Assembly: GCA_964637035.1 (NCBI GenBank)
Contig: CAZWTU010000002.1
Location: 62,001 to 126,000, forward strand
Direction: 5' to 3'
DNA from: CAZMMV01 sp964637035
GTDB lineage: Bacteria > Bacillota > Clostridia > Tissierellales > Tissierellaceae
Length of the DNA: 64,000 nt
Below, piece after piece: positions 51,570 through 60,143 of the stretch (the stretch's first letter is position 1; every line of letters begins with the position of its first letter). Made by a program: the position numbers and the translations under genes. The notes beneath the pieces are model-generated. The model saw only the letters and a program-made list of their open reading frames with translations, was not told where the DNA came from and searched no databases.

Positions 51570-52748
51570 ATGGGAATGTATATATATATGGACAATGCAG
51601 CTACTACGCCAGTTAAAAAAGAAGTTTTAGATGAAATGATACCTTTTTTTACAGAAAAATATGGAAATCCTTCATCTGTTTATTCATTGGCAAGTCAATC
51701 TAAAAAAATATTAGAAGATTCAAGAGAAAAGATTGGAAATATTATTGGAGCAAAACAAAGAGAAATTTATTTTACAGGAAGTGGATCAGAAGGAGATAAC
51801 TGGGCTATAAAAGGTATAGCTTATGGAAACAAAGACAAGGGAAATCATATTATAACTACTAAAATAGAACATCATGCAGTTCTTCATACATGCGAATATT
51901 TAGAAAAAAAGGGCTTTGAAGTAACTTATTTAGATGTTGATGAATATGGACTTATAGATTTAGAAGATTTAAAGAATGCAATAACAGATAAAACCATACT
52001 TATATCAATTATTTTTGCAAACAATGAAATAGGCACTATACAGCCTATTAAGGAAATAGGTGAAATCGCTAAGGAAAAGGGAATATACTTCCATACTGAT
52101 GCTGTACAGGCAATAGGCCATATAGAAATTGATGTTAATGAATTAAATATAGACCTATTATCTATGGCAGCACATAAATTTTATGGTCCTAAGGGCATTG
52201 GCGCTTTATATATAAGGCAAGGAACAAAGATAGACTCCCTTATTACAGGTGGAGGACAAGAAAGAAATAAAAGAGCAGGTACTGAAAATGTACCAGCTAT
52301 AGTTGGTATGGCAAAGGCTATTGAATTGGCTTATGAAAACCTAGAAGAGAAAAATGAAAAATTAATTAGATTAAGAGATAGTTTAATAGAAAAGATTAGG
52401 TCTAAGATAGGATATACAAAGTTAAACGGACATCCTACTAAAAGATTACCAAACAATGTAAATATATCATTTAACTTTATTGAAGGTGAATCCTTACTTC
52501 TTAGTTTGGATATGGTTGGTGTGTCTGGTTCAAGTGGTTCTGCATGTACATCAGGGACCTTAGACCCATCTCACGTATTGTTAGCTATAGGCCTTCCTCA
52601 TGAAATAGCTCATGGGTCTTTAAGATTAAGTTTAGGTGACTTTAATACAGAAGAAGAAATAGATTATATAGTGGAAAATCTTATTATAATAGTAGATAGA
52701 TTAAGGCAAATGTCTCCACTATATGAAGAAATCAAGGAGGGGAAATAA
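51570..52748 (+). CDS. nifS: Cysteine desulfurase (NifS/IscS type)
   Basis: The PLP enzyme mobilises sulfur from cysteine for iron-sulfur cluster assembly. The 392-residue protein shows YMDNAATTPVKKEVLDEM, the PLP lysine in MAAHKFYGPKG and the catalytic cysteine loop SGSSGSACTSGTLDPSHVL. It is 11 bases after iscR and one base ahead of nifU. Confidence 0.96.
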   Translation: MGMYIYMDNAATTPVKKEVLDEMIPFFTEKYGNPSSVYSLASQSKKILEDSREKIGNIIGAKQREIYFTGSGSEGDNWAIKGIAYGNKDKGNHIITTKIEHHAVLHTCEYLEKKGFEVTYLDVDEYGLIDLEDLKNAITDKTILISIIFANNEIGTIQPIKEIGEIAKEKGIYFHTDAVQAIGHIEIDVNELNIDLLSMAAHKFYGPKGIGALYIRQGTKIDSLITGGGQERNKRAGTENVPAIVGMAKAIELAYENLEEKNEKLIRLRDSLIEKIRSKIGYTKLNGHPTKRLPNNVNISFNFIEGESLLLSLDMVGVSGSSGSACTSGTLDPSHVLLAIGLPHEIAHGSLRLSLGDFNTEEEIDYIVENLIIIVDRLRQMSPLYEEIKEGK

Positions 52749-53168
52749 ATGTATTCTGAAAAAGTAATGGAACATTTTCAAAACCCAAGAAATGTAGGGG
52801 AAATTCCAAATGCTGATGGAGTTGGAGAAGTTGGCAATGCAAGATGTGGAGATATTATGAAAATGTATCTTAAAATAAAAGACAATGTAATAGAAGATGT
52901 AAAATTTAAAACTTTTGGATGTGGCTCAGCTATTGCTTCATCAAGTATGGCAACAGAATTGATTAAGGGAAAAACCATTGATGAAGTAATGACTATAACA
53001 AATAGATCTGTAGTCGAAGCCTTAGATGGACTTCCGCCGGTCAAGGTACATTGTTCTGTATTGGCAGAGCAGGCTATTAAGGCAGCATTATTAGATTATT
53101 CTGCTAAGTCAGGAGTTCATATAGAAGGCTTGGAAGATGTAAATTTTGACGATCCACATGATCATTAG
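52749..53168 (+). CDS. nifU: Iron-sulfur cluster scaffold (NifU/IscU type)
   Basis: The 139-residue scaffold assembles 2Fe-2S clusters from sulfur supplied by NifS. Cys33 (ARCGD, with the adjacent Asp), FGCGSAIASS and VKVHCSVLAEQAI give the three cluster cysteines. It is a lone N-terminal NifU domain (IscU-like) with a histidine-ending tail (DDPHDH). Follows nifS without gap. Confidence 0.95.
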   Translation: MYSEKVMEHFQNPRNVGEIPNADGVGEVGNARCGDIMKMYLKIKDNVIEDVKFKTFGCGSAIASSSMATELIKGKTIDEVMTITNRSVVEALDGLPPVKVHCSVLAEQAIKAALLDYSAKSGVHIEGLEDVNFDDPHDH

Positions 53169-53289
53169 ATTTAAAAAAAATGAAAATTATATAATATATA
53201 CTATAATTTGTTAGATTATTATCTTTCTTTGGTGACAATATATAATATAGATACAATTAATTATACTAAAGAGAGGAAGAGAAAATATA

Positions 53290-53454
53290 ATGTTTAAAAA
53301 TAGAGGTAAGAGCACAGCTATAATGGGCACGATAATAGGTGCATCTATGGGTATAATAATTGGCACACAAATGACACCTATGAATAGAAGAAAAATAATG
53401 AGAAAAGCAAGAAGAGCAACAGAAAGTTTGAAGGATGGATTGGATTCCTGGTAA
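53290..53454 (+). CDS. 54-residue YtxH-like membrane peptide
   Basis: A short gene of 54 codons starts at ATG 53290 after AGAGAGGAAGAG. The product has a polar start, one hydrophobic glycine-rich segment (about 11-26, IMGTIIGASMGIIIG) and a basic amphipathic tail (RRKIMRKARRATESL), as in small YtxH-type envelope proteins. A clean terminator follows 3 bases after the stop, which supports a real transcript. Function unknown. Confidence 0.7.
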   Translation: MFKNRGKSTAIMGTIIGASMGIIIGTQMTPMNRRKIMRKARRATESLKDGLDSW

Positions 53455-53457
53455 AAG

Positions 53458-53480
53458 AAGGCAGCATTTGCTGCCTTTTT
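53458..53480 (+). terminator. Terminator after the YtxH-like gene
   Basis: AAGGCAGCA, loop TT, TGCTGCCTT followed by TTT; 53458-53480. Confidence 0.88.
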
Positions 53481-53499
53481 CAAAAAAAGGGGTGAATAA

Positions 53500-54684
53500 A
53501 TGATCCCAGCATCATTTTTAAACAAAAGTTTAGCAGCATTACTAATTCTATTGTTAATGTTAATAATCTATTACCTAATAAACATAGGCAATGGATTTAT
53601 TCCAGAAAAGAAAAAAATAAAATTGAAAGACAAAAGAATCCTAATAATAATTATAAGCTTATTAGGTGTATTTGGTTTTTTTTATTTTTTGAAAAGATAT
53701 TCTATTTTATCCGATACCTTTTACACTATTATTTTTTCAGCAATACTAGCGTATCTATTTAATCCAATAATCAATTATTTTGAAAAGAAAAATATAAAAA
53801 GAATATATGGTGTGCTTATTTTATACTTAATAATATTAGCAGTAATCTTTATATTAGCATTTTTAGTTATTCCAAGATCAGGTAGAGAGATAAAAAAATT
53901 AGCAATTTATATGCCTAAATATCTAAAAAGTATATCCAGTTTTATAGATAATATATATAACAAATACTATTCAACTATTGGTGGACTACCTCCAATTTTC
54001 CAAGGAGTTCAACAGGTAATTATGGAAAACATTGTAGGTCTAGAAGACATGATAGTAAATGGATTAAAATCTTTTATGTCCGGCGTAATAAGCACTTTTT
54101 CAAAACTTATATCTTTAATTTTGACTCCAATATTAACATTATATTTTTTAGCTGACAAAGAATATTTCATAAAAAAAATAAAGAAGTTAATCCCATCTAA
54201 GCATAAAGAAAAAAGCTTAGAATTGTTTAAAAGAATTGATATTTCCCTTTCTAAATTTGTTAGGGGGAAAATAATTTTAGCTATTTTCGTTGGTGTAGCA
54301 ATCACTATATCTTTGCTAATTTTAGGTGTAGATTTTGCAGTATTTATAGGTATTATTACAGCTTTAGCAGATGTTGTACCTTACATAGGACCATTTTTAG
54401 GATTCGTACCAGCAGTATTTTTTGCATTCTTAAGTAGTCCCACTAAAGCAATATGGGTATCTATATTATTTGTACTTATCCAATGGATAGAAAACAATAT
54501 ACTTGCCCCAAAAATTATAGGTGATACAACGGGTATACATCCAGTTTTAATATTACTTTCAATTATAGTAGGCGGAGGTGTTTTTGGAGTATTGGGTATG
54601 ATATTAGCAGTACCAGCAGTATCTATTTCTATTATTTTATTTGACTTTTTTACCAATGAATTTAGGGAAACGGGTGGTAAATAA
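53500..54684 (+). CDS. AI-2E family transporter/permease
   Basis: The 394-residue membrane protein has about seven to eight hydrophobic segments and the AI-2E (PerM/TqsA) pattern: ILAYLFNPIINYFEKKNIKR, the LTPILTLYFLADKEYF region, FVRGKIILAIFVGVAITISL, and the C-terminal DVVPYIGPFLG and GDTTGIHPVLILLSIIVGGGVFG. Members export small metabolites or act as Na+/H+ antiporters; no substrate can be assigned. In Firmicutes the gene often precedes alaS, as here. Confidence 0.9.
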   Translation: MIPASFLNKSLAALLILLLMLIIYYLINIGNGFIPEKKKIKLKDKRILIIIISLLGVFGFFYFLKRYSILSDTFYTIIFSAILAYLFNPIINYFEKKNIKRIYGVLILYLIILAVIFILAFLVIPRSGREIKKLAIYMPKYLKSISSFIDNIYNKYYSTIGGLPPIFQGVQQVIMENIVGLEDMIVNGLKSFMSGVISTFSKLISLILTPILTLYFLADKEYFIKKIKKLIPSKHKEKSLELFKRIDISLSKFVRGKIILAIFVGVAITISLLILGVDFAVFIGIITALADVVPYIGPFLGFVPAVFFAFLSSPTKAIWVSILFVLIQWIENNILAPKIIGDTTGIHPVLILLSIIVGGGVFGVLGMILAVPAVSISIILFDFFTNEFRETGGK

Positions 54685-54701
54685 TCTTGTGGCCTAAAAT
54701 A

Positions 54702-54730
54702 TTGACAAATGCTTAATATTAAATTATAAT
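54702..54730 (+). promoter_or_regulatory. Consensus promoter upstream of alaS
   Basis: TTGACA (54702-54707) and TATAAT (54725-54730) with a 17-base spacer. A start near 54737 puts a terminator hairpin only about 20 bases into the transcript. Confidence 0.85.
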
Positions 54731-54752
54731 TTAAATATAACTTAGAAGAAAT

Positions 54753-54778
54753 ACAGTCCCTAGATCTAGGGACTTTTT
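54753..54778 (+). terminator. Terminator hairpin in the alaS leader
   Basis: AGTCCCTA, loop GATC, TAGGGACT followed by TTTTT (54774-54778). It lies between the consensus promoter and alaS, so it would stop the promoter's own transcript after about 40 bases unless antitermination occurs. It could also end the upstream permease transcript. Confidence 0.8.
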
Positions 54779-54818
54779 GTAATATTTTATAAGTAAATCT
54801 AACTTAGAGGTGAGTAAA

Positions 54819-57443
54819 ATGAAGAAAATGGGATTACATGAAATAAGAAAAGAATTTTTAGATTTTTTCCAAGAAAAAAATCATTTAATTGCTCCAAGTT
54901 TTTCTTTGATACCTAAAAATGATAAATCACTTTTATTAGTAGGGGCAGGTATGGCTCCATTAAAAAGATATTTTACAGGAGAAGCAACTCCACCTGAAAA
55001 TAGAATGGCAACATGCCAAAAATGCATTAGAACTGGAGACATTGAAAACGTTGGTAAAACTGACAGACATGCTACATTTTTTGAAATGTTAGGAAATTTT
55101 TCCTTTGGAGATTATTTTAAAAAGGAAGCCTGTGAATGGGCTTGGGAGTTTTTAACTAAAAATTTAGAAATAAAGAAAGAGGATCTTTGGGTAACAATAT
55201 ACTTAGATGACGATGAAGCTTGCCAGATTTGGAAAGAAAATATAGGAGTGCCTGAAGATAAAATTGTAAGACTTGGTAAAGAGGATAACTTTTGGGAATT
55301 GGAAGTAGGACCATCTGGACCATGCTCAGAAATATACGTTGATAGAGGCGCTGAATATGGATGTGGGTCTCATGATTGCAAACCTGGATGTGAATGTGAT
55401 AGATTTATTGAAGTTTGGAACTTAGTATTTACTCAATTCGATAAAGATGAAAATGGAGTATACAATCCATTACCTAACCCAAATATAGATACGGGAATGG
55501 GACTAGAAAGAGTTGCTGCTGTAATGGAAGGTGTAAAGACCATATTTGATACCCAAGCTTTAAAAGAAATAATAGAAAAAATAGAAGATATATCAAGAGC
55601 CAAATATGGTAACAATATAAAAGATGATACATCTATTAGGGTAATTACTGATCATAGTAGAGCTATGACTTTCCTTGTGTCTGATGGAGTCTTACCAAGC
55701 AATGAAGGAAGAGGATATATACTTAGAAGGATTATTCGCAGGGCAGCTAGGCACGGGAAACTCATTGGTATAAAAGAAGGCTTCTTAAGTGAAGTAGTCC
55801 AAGTTGTTATAGAATCTTGGAAAGTAGAATATCCTGAGATAAAAGAAAGAGAAGAACAAATAAAAAGGATAATTAAAGCTGAGGAAGATAAGTTCCAAGA
55901 AACTATTCATCAAGGTATAGATATCTTAGAAAACTATATAAAAGAAATGAATTTTAACAACGAAATTCAATTTGCTGGAGACAAGGCATTTAAACTGTAT
56001 GATACTTATGGTTTTCCACTAGATTTAACTAAGGAAATATTAGAGGAAAAGAATTTGACAGTAGATGAAGACAAGTTTAATGAATATATGGAAGAACAAA
56101 GAAATAGGGCAAGAAAAGCTAGAGATGAAAACAGTGGTTGGATATCAACAAGTTCAAGGGATTTATTTCAAGGACTTGAAACAGAATTTAAGGGTTATGA
56201 AGATTCTAGTATAGCAACAGAAGTAATAGGTCTATTTATAGATAATAAGCCTAAAGAAACCCTGAACAAAGATGACGAGGGCATAATTATATTAAAGGAA
56301 ACTCCTTTTTATGGTGAATCCGGTGGGCAAATAGGTGATACTGGTATAATAGAGGGTAATGGATTTAAAGCTGCAGTCATAGATACTAAACATACAAAAG
56401 AGAATCATCTAATTCATGTAGTTAAGGTTATAGAAGGTAGGATAAATTTAAATGATAAAGTAGTTGCTATAATAAAAGATAGTAGAAGAAATGCTATTAG
56501 AAGAAATCATTCAGCTACACATCTTTTGCATAGGGCATTAAAAGATGTATTGGGAGACCATGTAAACCAAGCTGGTTCTGTAGTAATGGACAATAGATTA
56601 AGATTTGATTTTACTCACTTTGAAGCTGTTACTAATGAAGAACTAAAGAAAATTGAAGAAATAGTTAATTCTAAGATATTAGACAATCTAGAAGTAACCA
56701 CATTAGAAACCACATTGAAAAAAGCCCAGGATATGGGAGTAGTAGGACTATTTGAAGAAAAATATGGGGACCTAGTAAGAGTCCTTGTAATGGGAGATTA
56801 TTCCATGGAATTGTGCGGGGGTACCCATGTTTCAAATACAGGAAATATTGGGATTTTCAAAATTATTTCTGAGTCAAGTATTGCTTCAGGCGTTAGAAGA
56901 ATCGAGGCAATAACAGGAAGTGCATTATATGATTATATAAATGATATCGAGAAAGATATTGAAGAAATATCTAATATAACAAAAACAAATAAAGACGGAA
57001 TAGTAGAGAAAATAATAGCTTTAACCGAAGAGTTGAAAGAAAAAGAAAAAGAATTAGAAAAGATGAAATCTAAAATGTCTTCTGGTCTAGTAGATGAAAT
57101 AATTCATATGAAAAAAGAAGTTAATGGAATCCCTGTTATAAGTTCCAAAATAGATAATATGGATATGAGTGAACTAAGGAATTTGGGAGATGGATTAAAA
57201 AACAAGATAAAAGAAGGAATTATCGTATTAGGAAGTGTAAAAGATGGCAAAGTATATTTTGTCTCAATGGTAACACCAGGACTAGTGAAGAAGGGTATAA
57301 AAGCTGGGGATATAGTTAGACAGGTAGCTAAAGTTACAGGAGGTTCCGGTGGTGGAAGGCCTGATATGGCACAAGCTGGTGGAAAAGATATTTCTAAAGT
57401 AGATGAGGCACTATCAATTGTATACAAATTAATTGAAGGGTAA
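54819..57443 (+). CDS. alaS: Alanyl-tRNA synthetase
   Basis: AlaRS charges tRNA-Ala and edits Ser/Gly mischarging. The start is ATG 54819 after TAGAGGTGAG; the in-frame GTG at 54810 lies in the ribosome site. The 874-residue protein contains LGNFSFGDYFK, the VLPSNEGRGYILRRIIRRA segment, the editing-domain metal ligands in RRNHSATHLLH and MELCGGTHVSNTG, and a C-terminal C-Ala domain ending TGGSGGGRPDMAQAGG. Confidence 0.97.
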   Translation: MKKMGLHEIRKEFLDFFQEKNHLIAPSFSLIPKNDKSLLLVGAGMAPLKRYFTGEATPPENRMATCQKCIRTGDIENVGKTDRHATFFEMLGNFSFGDYFKKEACEWAWEFLTKNLEIKKEDLWVTIYLDDDEACQIWKENIGVPEDKIVRLGKEDNFWELEVGPSGPCSEIYVDRGAEYGCGSHDCKPGCECDRFIEVWNLVFTQFDKDENGVYNPLPNPNIDTGMGLERVAAVMEGVKTIFDTQALKEIIEKIEDISRAKYGNNIKDDTSIRVITDHSRAMTFLVSDGVLPSNEGRGYILRRIIRRAARHGKLIGIKEGFLSEVVQVVIESWKVEYPEIKEREEQIKRIIKAEEDKFQETIHQGIDILENYIKEMNFNNEIQFAGDKAFKLYDTYGFPLDLTKEILEEKNLTVDEDKFNEYMEEQRNRARKARDENSGWISTSSRDLFQGLETEFKGYEDSSIATEVIGLFIDNKPKETLNKDDEGIIILKETPFYGESGGQIGDTGIIEGNGFKAAVIDTKHTKENHLIHVVKVIEGRINLNDKVVAIIKDSRRNAIRRNHSATHLLHRALKDVLGDHVNQAGSVVMDNRLRFDFTHFEAVTNEELKKIEEIVNSKILDNLEVTTLETTLKKAQDMGVVGLFEEKYGDLVRVLVMGDYSMELCGGTHVSNTGNIGIFKIISESSIASGVRRIEAITGSALYDYINDIEKDIEEISNITKTNKDGIVEKIIALTEELKEKEKELEKMKSKMSSGLVDEIIHMKKEVNGIPVISSKIDNMDMSELRNLGDGLKNKIKEGIIVLGSVKDGKVYFVSMVTPGLVKKGIKAGDIVRQVAKVTGGSGGGRPDMAQAGGKDISKVDEALSIVYKLIEG

Positions 57444-57487
57444 GTAGCAATAGGATTATAATACAATAAACTTTAGGAGGTGTTTCT

Positions 57488-57748
57488 ATGAATAATAGAC
57501 TTAATGAAACTATGAAATTTGAACCACCAAAGGAAAATGTAAAATCAGTTAAAGAAATAATTTTTTCAACCTTTGCCGCTTTAGAAGAAAAAGGGTATAA
57601 TCCTGTTAACCAGGTAATAGGCTATATATTATCAGGAGATCCTACTTACATTACAAGTCATAAGGATGCAAGGTCTATAATATGCAATATAGAAAGAGAT
57701 GAGTTGCTGGAAGAACTGATAAAATCTTATTTAAAGCATAATCAATAA
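57488..57748 (+). CDS. ireB: IreB family regulatory phosphoprotein (UPF0297)
   Basis: The 86-residue protein matches the UPF0297/DUF965 family (YrzL, IreB): TMKFEPPKENVKSVKEIIFSTFAALEEKGYNPVNQ and the PTYITSHKDAR segment. IreB is a substrate of the PASTA kinase IreK in Enterococcus. The order alaS-ireB-ruvX-DUF1292 is standard in Firmicutes, here with an oxidoreductase inserted between ireB and ruvX. Confidence 0.93.
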   Translation: MNNRLNETMKFEPPKENVKSVKEIIFSTFAALEEKGYNPVNQVIGYILSGDPTYITSHKDARSIICNIERDELLEELIKSYLKHNQ

Positions 57749-57778
57749 AGGACTTTTTAATCAATAAAATCAATGTAA

Positions 57779-57847
57779 AATTTAAAGAAACATACAGTCT
57801 TATAATAGTATTGTTTCATTATTATAAGCCGTATGTTTCTTTAAATT
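57779..57847. repeat. Long imperfect inverted repeat after ireB
   Basis: A 17-bp outer stem (AATTTAAAGAAACATAC with its complement at 57831-57847), an AGT/CC internal loop and a 9-bp inner stem (CTTATAATA/TATTATAAG) close a 12-base loop. There is no clear T-run, but both flanks are A/T-rich. It could be a bidirectional terminator or an element insertion remnant. Confidence 0.6.
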
Positions 57848-57871
57848 ACAATATAAGATAAGGTGAAATCA

Positions 57872-58819
57872 ATGGAAAGAGTAAATTTAGGAAACACAGA
57901 TATTAAGGTATCAAGACTTTGTTTTGGTTCTTTGACCATGACCCCATTCCAAGCTAATTTAAGTATAAAAGAAGGTGCTTATTTAATAGAATATGCATAT
58001 AATAAGGGTATTAACTTTATTGATACAGCAGAAATTTATGATAATTATGGCTATATAAAAACTGCCCTAAAAGGTATCAATAGACAAGATTTTGTTATAA
58101 CAACTAAATCTTACGCATATACAAAAGAAATGGCAAAGGAAAGCTTAGACTTAGCATTGAAAGAACTGGATACAGACTATATAGACATAATGTTATTGCA
58201 TGAACAAGAAAGCATTCATACTGTAAGAGGACATTTTGAAGCCATTGAATATTTTTTAAAAGAAAAGCAAAAAGGTAGAATTAGAGCCTTTGGAATATCT
58301 ACACATAGGGTTTCAGGTGCTCTTGCAGTTAAGGACGTAAAGGAAATTGAAATAATTCATCCCATAATAAATAAATATGGTATAGGAATACAAGATGGAA
58401 ATGTAGACGATATGATAAAGGCATTAAAAGAAATAAGCCAAATGGGAAAAGGGATTTATGCTATGAAACCTTTAGGTGGAGGACATCTTATAAGTGAGGC
58501 GGAATCAGCTTTTAATTACGTGAAATCAATAGAATATATTAATTCAATAGCTATAGGCATGCAATCAACAATTGAAATTGATGCAAACATAAGTCTGTTA
58601 AAAAATGGATACATACCAAAAGAATTAATTAGTAAGTTAAAAATCAAAAAAAGAAAATTAATTGTTGCTGATTATTGCATTGGGTGTGGTAATTGCATAG
58701 CAAGATGTAGGCAAAATGGAATAGAAATTATAAATGGGAAGGCTACTCCAAACGAAAATTGTATTTTATGTGGATATTGTGCTAGTGTTTGCCCTGAATT
58801 TTGTATTAAAGTAATTTAA
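57872..58819 (+). CDS. Aldo/keto reductase fused to a 2x[4Fe-4S] ferredoxin domain
   Basis: The 315-residue protein starts at ATG 57872 behind AAGGTGA. Residues about 1-255 are an aldo/keto reductase barrel with FIDTAEIYDNYG (catalytic Asp/Tyr), VITTKSYAY (Lys), and IMLLHEQ. Residues about 265-315 form a bacterial ferredoxin domain with two CxxCxxCxxxC motifs (YCIGCGNCIARC and CILCGYCASVC). The fusion suggests coupling of carbonyl or other substrate reduction to low-potential electrons. Its substrate is unknown; it interrupts the usual ireB-ruvX order. Confidence 0.9.
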   Translation: MERVNLGNTDIKVSRLCFGSLTMTPFQANLSIKEGAYLIEYAYNKGINFIDTAEIYDNYGYIKTALKGINRQDFVITTKSYAYTKEMAKESLDLALKELDTDYIDIMLLHEQESIHTVRGHFEAIEYFLKEKQKGRIRAFGISTHRVSGALAVKDVKEIEIIHPIINKYGIGIQDGNVDDMIKALKEISQMGKGIYAMKPLGGGHLISEAESAFNYVKSIEYINSIAIGMQSTIEIDANISLLKNGYIPKELISKLKIKKRKLIVADYCIGCGNCIARCRQNGIEIINGKATPNENCILCGYCASVCPEFCIKVI

Positions 58820-58833
58820 GTTAGGAGAATTAT

Positions 58834-59247
58834 ATGGAAAGAATAATGGGATTAGATGTTGGAGATAAGACTATCGGAGTGGCTATATCGGATTTATTAG
58901 GATTGACAGCTCAGGGTTTAACCACCATAAGAAGAGAAAGCAAAGTAAAAGATTATCATGCATTGGAAGAAATAATGAAAGAATATGATATAAGAAAAGT
59001 TGTTGTAGGCTTACCTAAAAATATGAATGGAAGTATAGGACCACAAGGAGAAAAAACCATAAAATTTGCAGAAAAACTAAAAAATAAATTTGGAATAGAA
59101 ATTATTTACCAAGATGAAAGACTTACTACAGTGGCAGCTGAGAAAATGTTAATATCAGGAGATGTAAGAAGAAAAAAAAGAAAAGAAGTTATAGATAAAG
59201 TTGCAGCAACATTTATATTACAAACTTACTTAGAAATGAAATCTTGA
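58834..59247 (+). CDS. ruvX: Putative Holliday junction resolvase / pre-16S rRNA nuclease
   Basis: The 137-residue YqgF family RNase H-like protein has MGLDVGDKTIGVAISD at the N-terminus, VVVGLPKNMNGSIGPQ and IIYQDERLTTVAAEKML. Family members are proposed to resolve junctions or process 16S rRNA ends. ATG 58834 follows TTAGGAG. Confidence 0.93.
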   Translation: MERIMGLDVGDKTIGVAISDLLGLTAQGLTTIRRESKVKDYHALEEIMKEYDIRKVVVGLPKNMNGSIGPQGEKTIKFAEKLKNKFGIEIIYQDERLTTVAAEKMLISGDVRRKKRKEVIDKVAATFILQTYLEMKS

Positions 59248-59311
59248 TTTTCAAGATTAAGATATTATATAAAGGCTAAATAAAAATAACGAAGGAAGGG
59301 AGAATAGGAAA

Positions 59312-59563
59312 ATGGATGATAGAATAACTTTATTTGATGAAGATGGAAATGAACAGGAGTTTCTTATATTGGCAAGCTTTGGACTAGATGATGATAATTA
59401 TGCGGCATTGCTTCCAGCAGAGGATTTGGACAGCTCAATATACATCTTAAGGATGGAAACTGATGATGAAGGAAATTTATTATTAATAGGTATAGATGAT
59501 GATGAAGAGCTTGAAGACGCTATAAATGCATATGAAGAAATTCAAAGTGAAAATCTTCAATAG
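59312..59563 (+). CDS. DUF1292 family protein
   Basis: The 83-residue acidic protein matches DUF1292 (YrzB): ITLFDEDGNEQEFLILASFGLDDDNYAALLPAED. Family function unknown, but it regularly follows ruvX. ATG 59312 follows GAAGGGAG. Confidence 0.9.
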   Translation: MDDRITLFDEDGNEQEFLILASFGLDDDNYAALLPAEDLDSSIYILRMETDDEGNLLLIGIDDDEELEDAINAYEEIQSENLQ

Positions 59564-59592
59564 TTGACAAAAGTGTAAAATAGTAGTATTGT
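59564..59592 (+). promoter_or_regulatory. Promoter of the Fur family gene
   Basis: TTGACA (59564-59569) directly after the DUF1292 stop, and TATTGT (59587-59592), spacing 17. Confidence 0.7.
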
Positions 59593-59621
59593 TAAAATAG
59601 AATTGTTGAACGGGTGAGAAT

Positions 59622-60062
59622 ATGGATTCTAATAGAATAAAGGAGATACTACAAAAAGAAGGCTTTAAGCTGACAAAGCAAAGGGAAGCCATATTAAAAG
59701 TTATTATTGATAATTCAGAGGGGCATTTAAGCTGTGATGAAATATATCAAATTGTAACTGAAAAATCTCCAGACTTAGGTATTGCAACTGTTTATAGAAC
59801 TTTGGAATTATTTGAAAAACTGGATATAGTCTATAGATTAAATTTTGATGATGGATGCAGTAGGTATGAGCTTACTCCGGGAATAGAAGGTCATCAACAC
59901 CATCATTTAATTTGTATGGACTGCGGTAAGGTTATCGAAGTAAAACTTGATTTGTTAGAATCATTAGAGGAGTCTATAGAAAGGGAAGAAAAGTTCACTA
60001 TAGTAGATCATAATTTGAAATTTTATGGATATTGTGAAGAATGTAAAAATAAATCCCTATAG
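59622..60062 (+). CDS. Fur family metal-dependent repressor
   Basis: The 146-residue protein has the winged-helix DNA-binding part (KLTKQREAILKVI; IATVYRTLELFEKLDIV) and the dimerisation domain with GHQHHHLICMDCGKVIEV and CEEC, giving metal sites and the structural zinc. It could be Fur, Zur or PerR; the PerR-type Asp ligand cannot be confirmed by eye. ATG 59622 follows CGGGTGAG. Its terminator stem overlaps its last codons. Confidence 0.88.
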   Translation: MDSNRIKEILQKEGFKLTKQREAILKVIIDNSEGHLSCDEIYQIVTEKSPDLGIATVYRTLELFEKLDIVYRLNFDDGCSRYELTPGIEGHQHHHLICMDCGKVIEVKLDLLESLEESIEREEKFTIVDHNLKFYGYCEECKNKSL

Positions 60063-60074
60063 GGATTTATTTTT
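60045..60074 (+). terminator. Terminator at the end of the Fur family gene
   Basis: AAAAATAAATCCC, loop TATA, GGGATTTATTTTT, symmetric. Confidence 0.85.
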
Positions 60075-60143
60075 TGCTTAAATGGACTTAGTGAAGATTA
60101 AAAATCGAAATAATGGAAAACATAAAATAAAAGGAGAGTTGAT

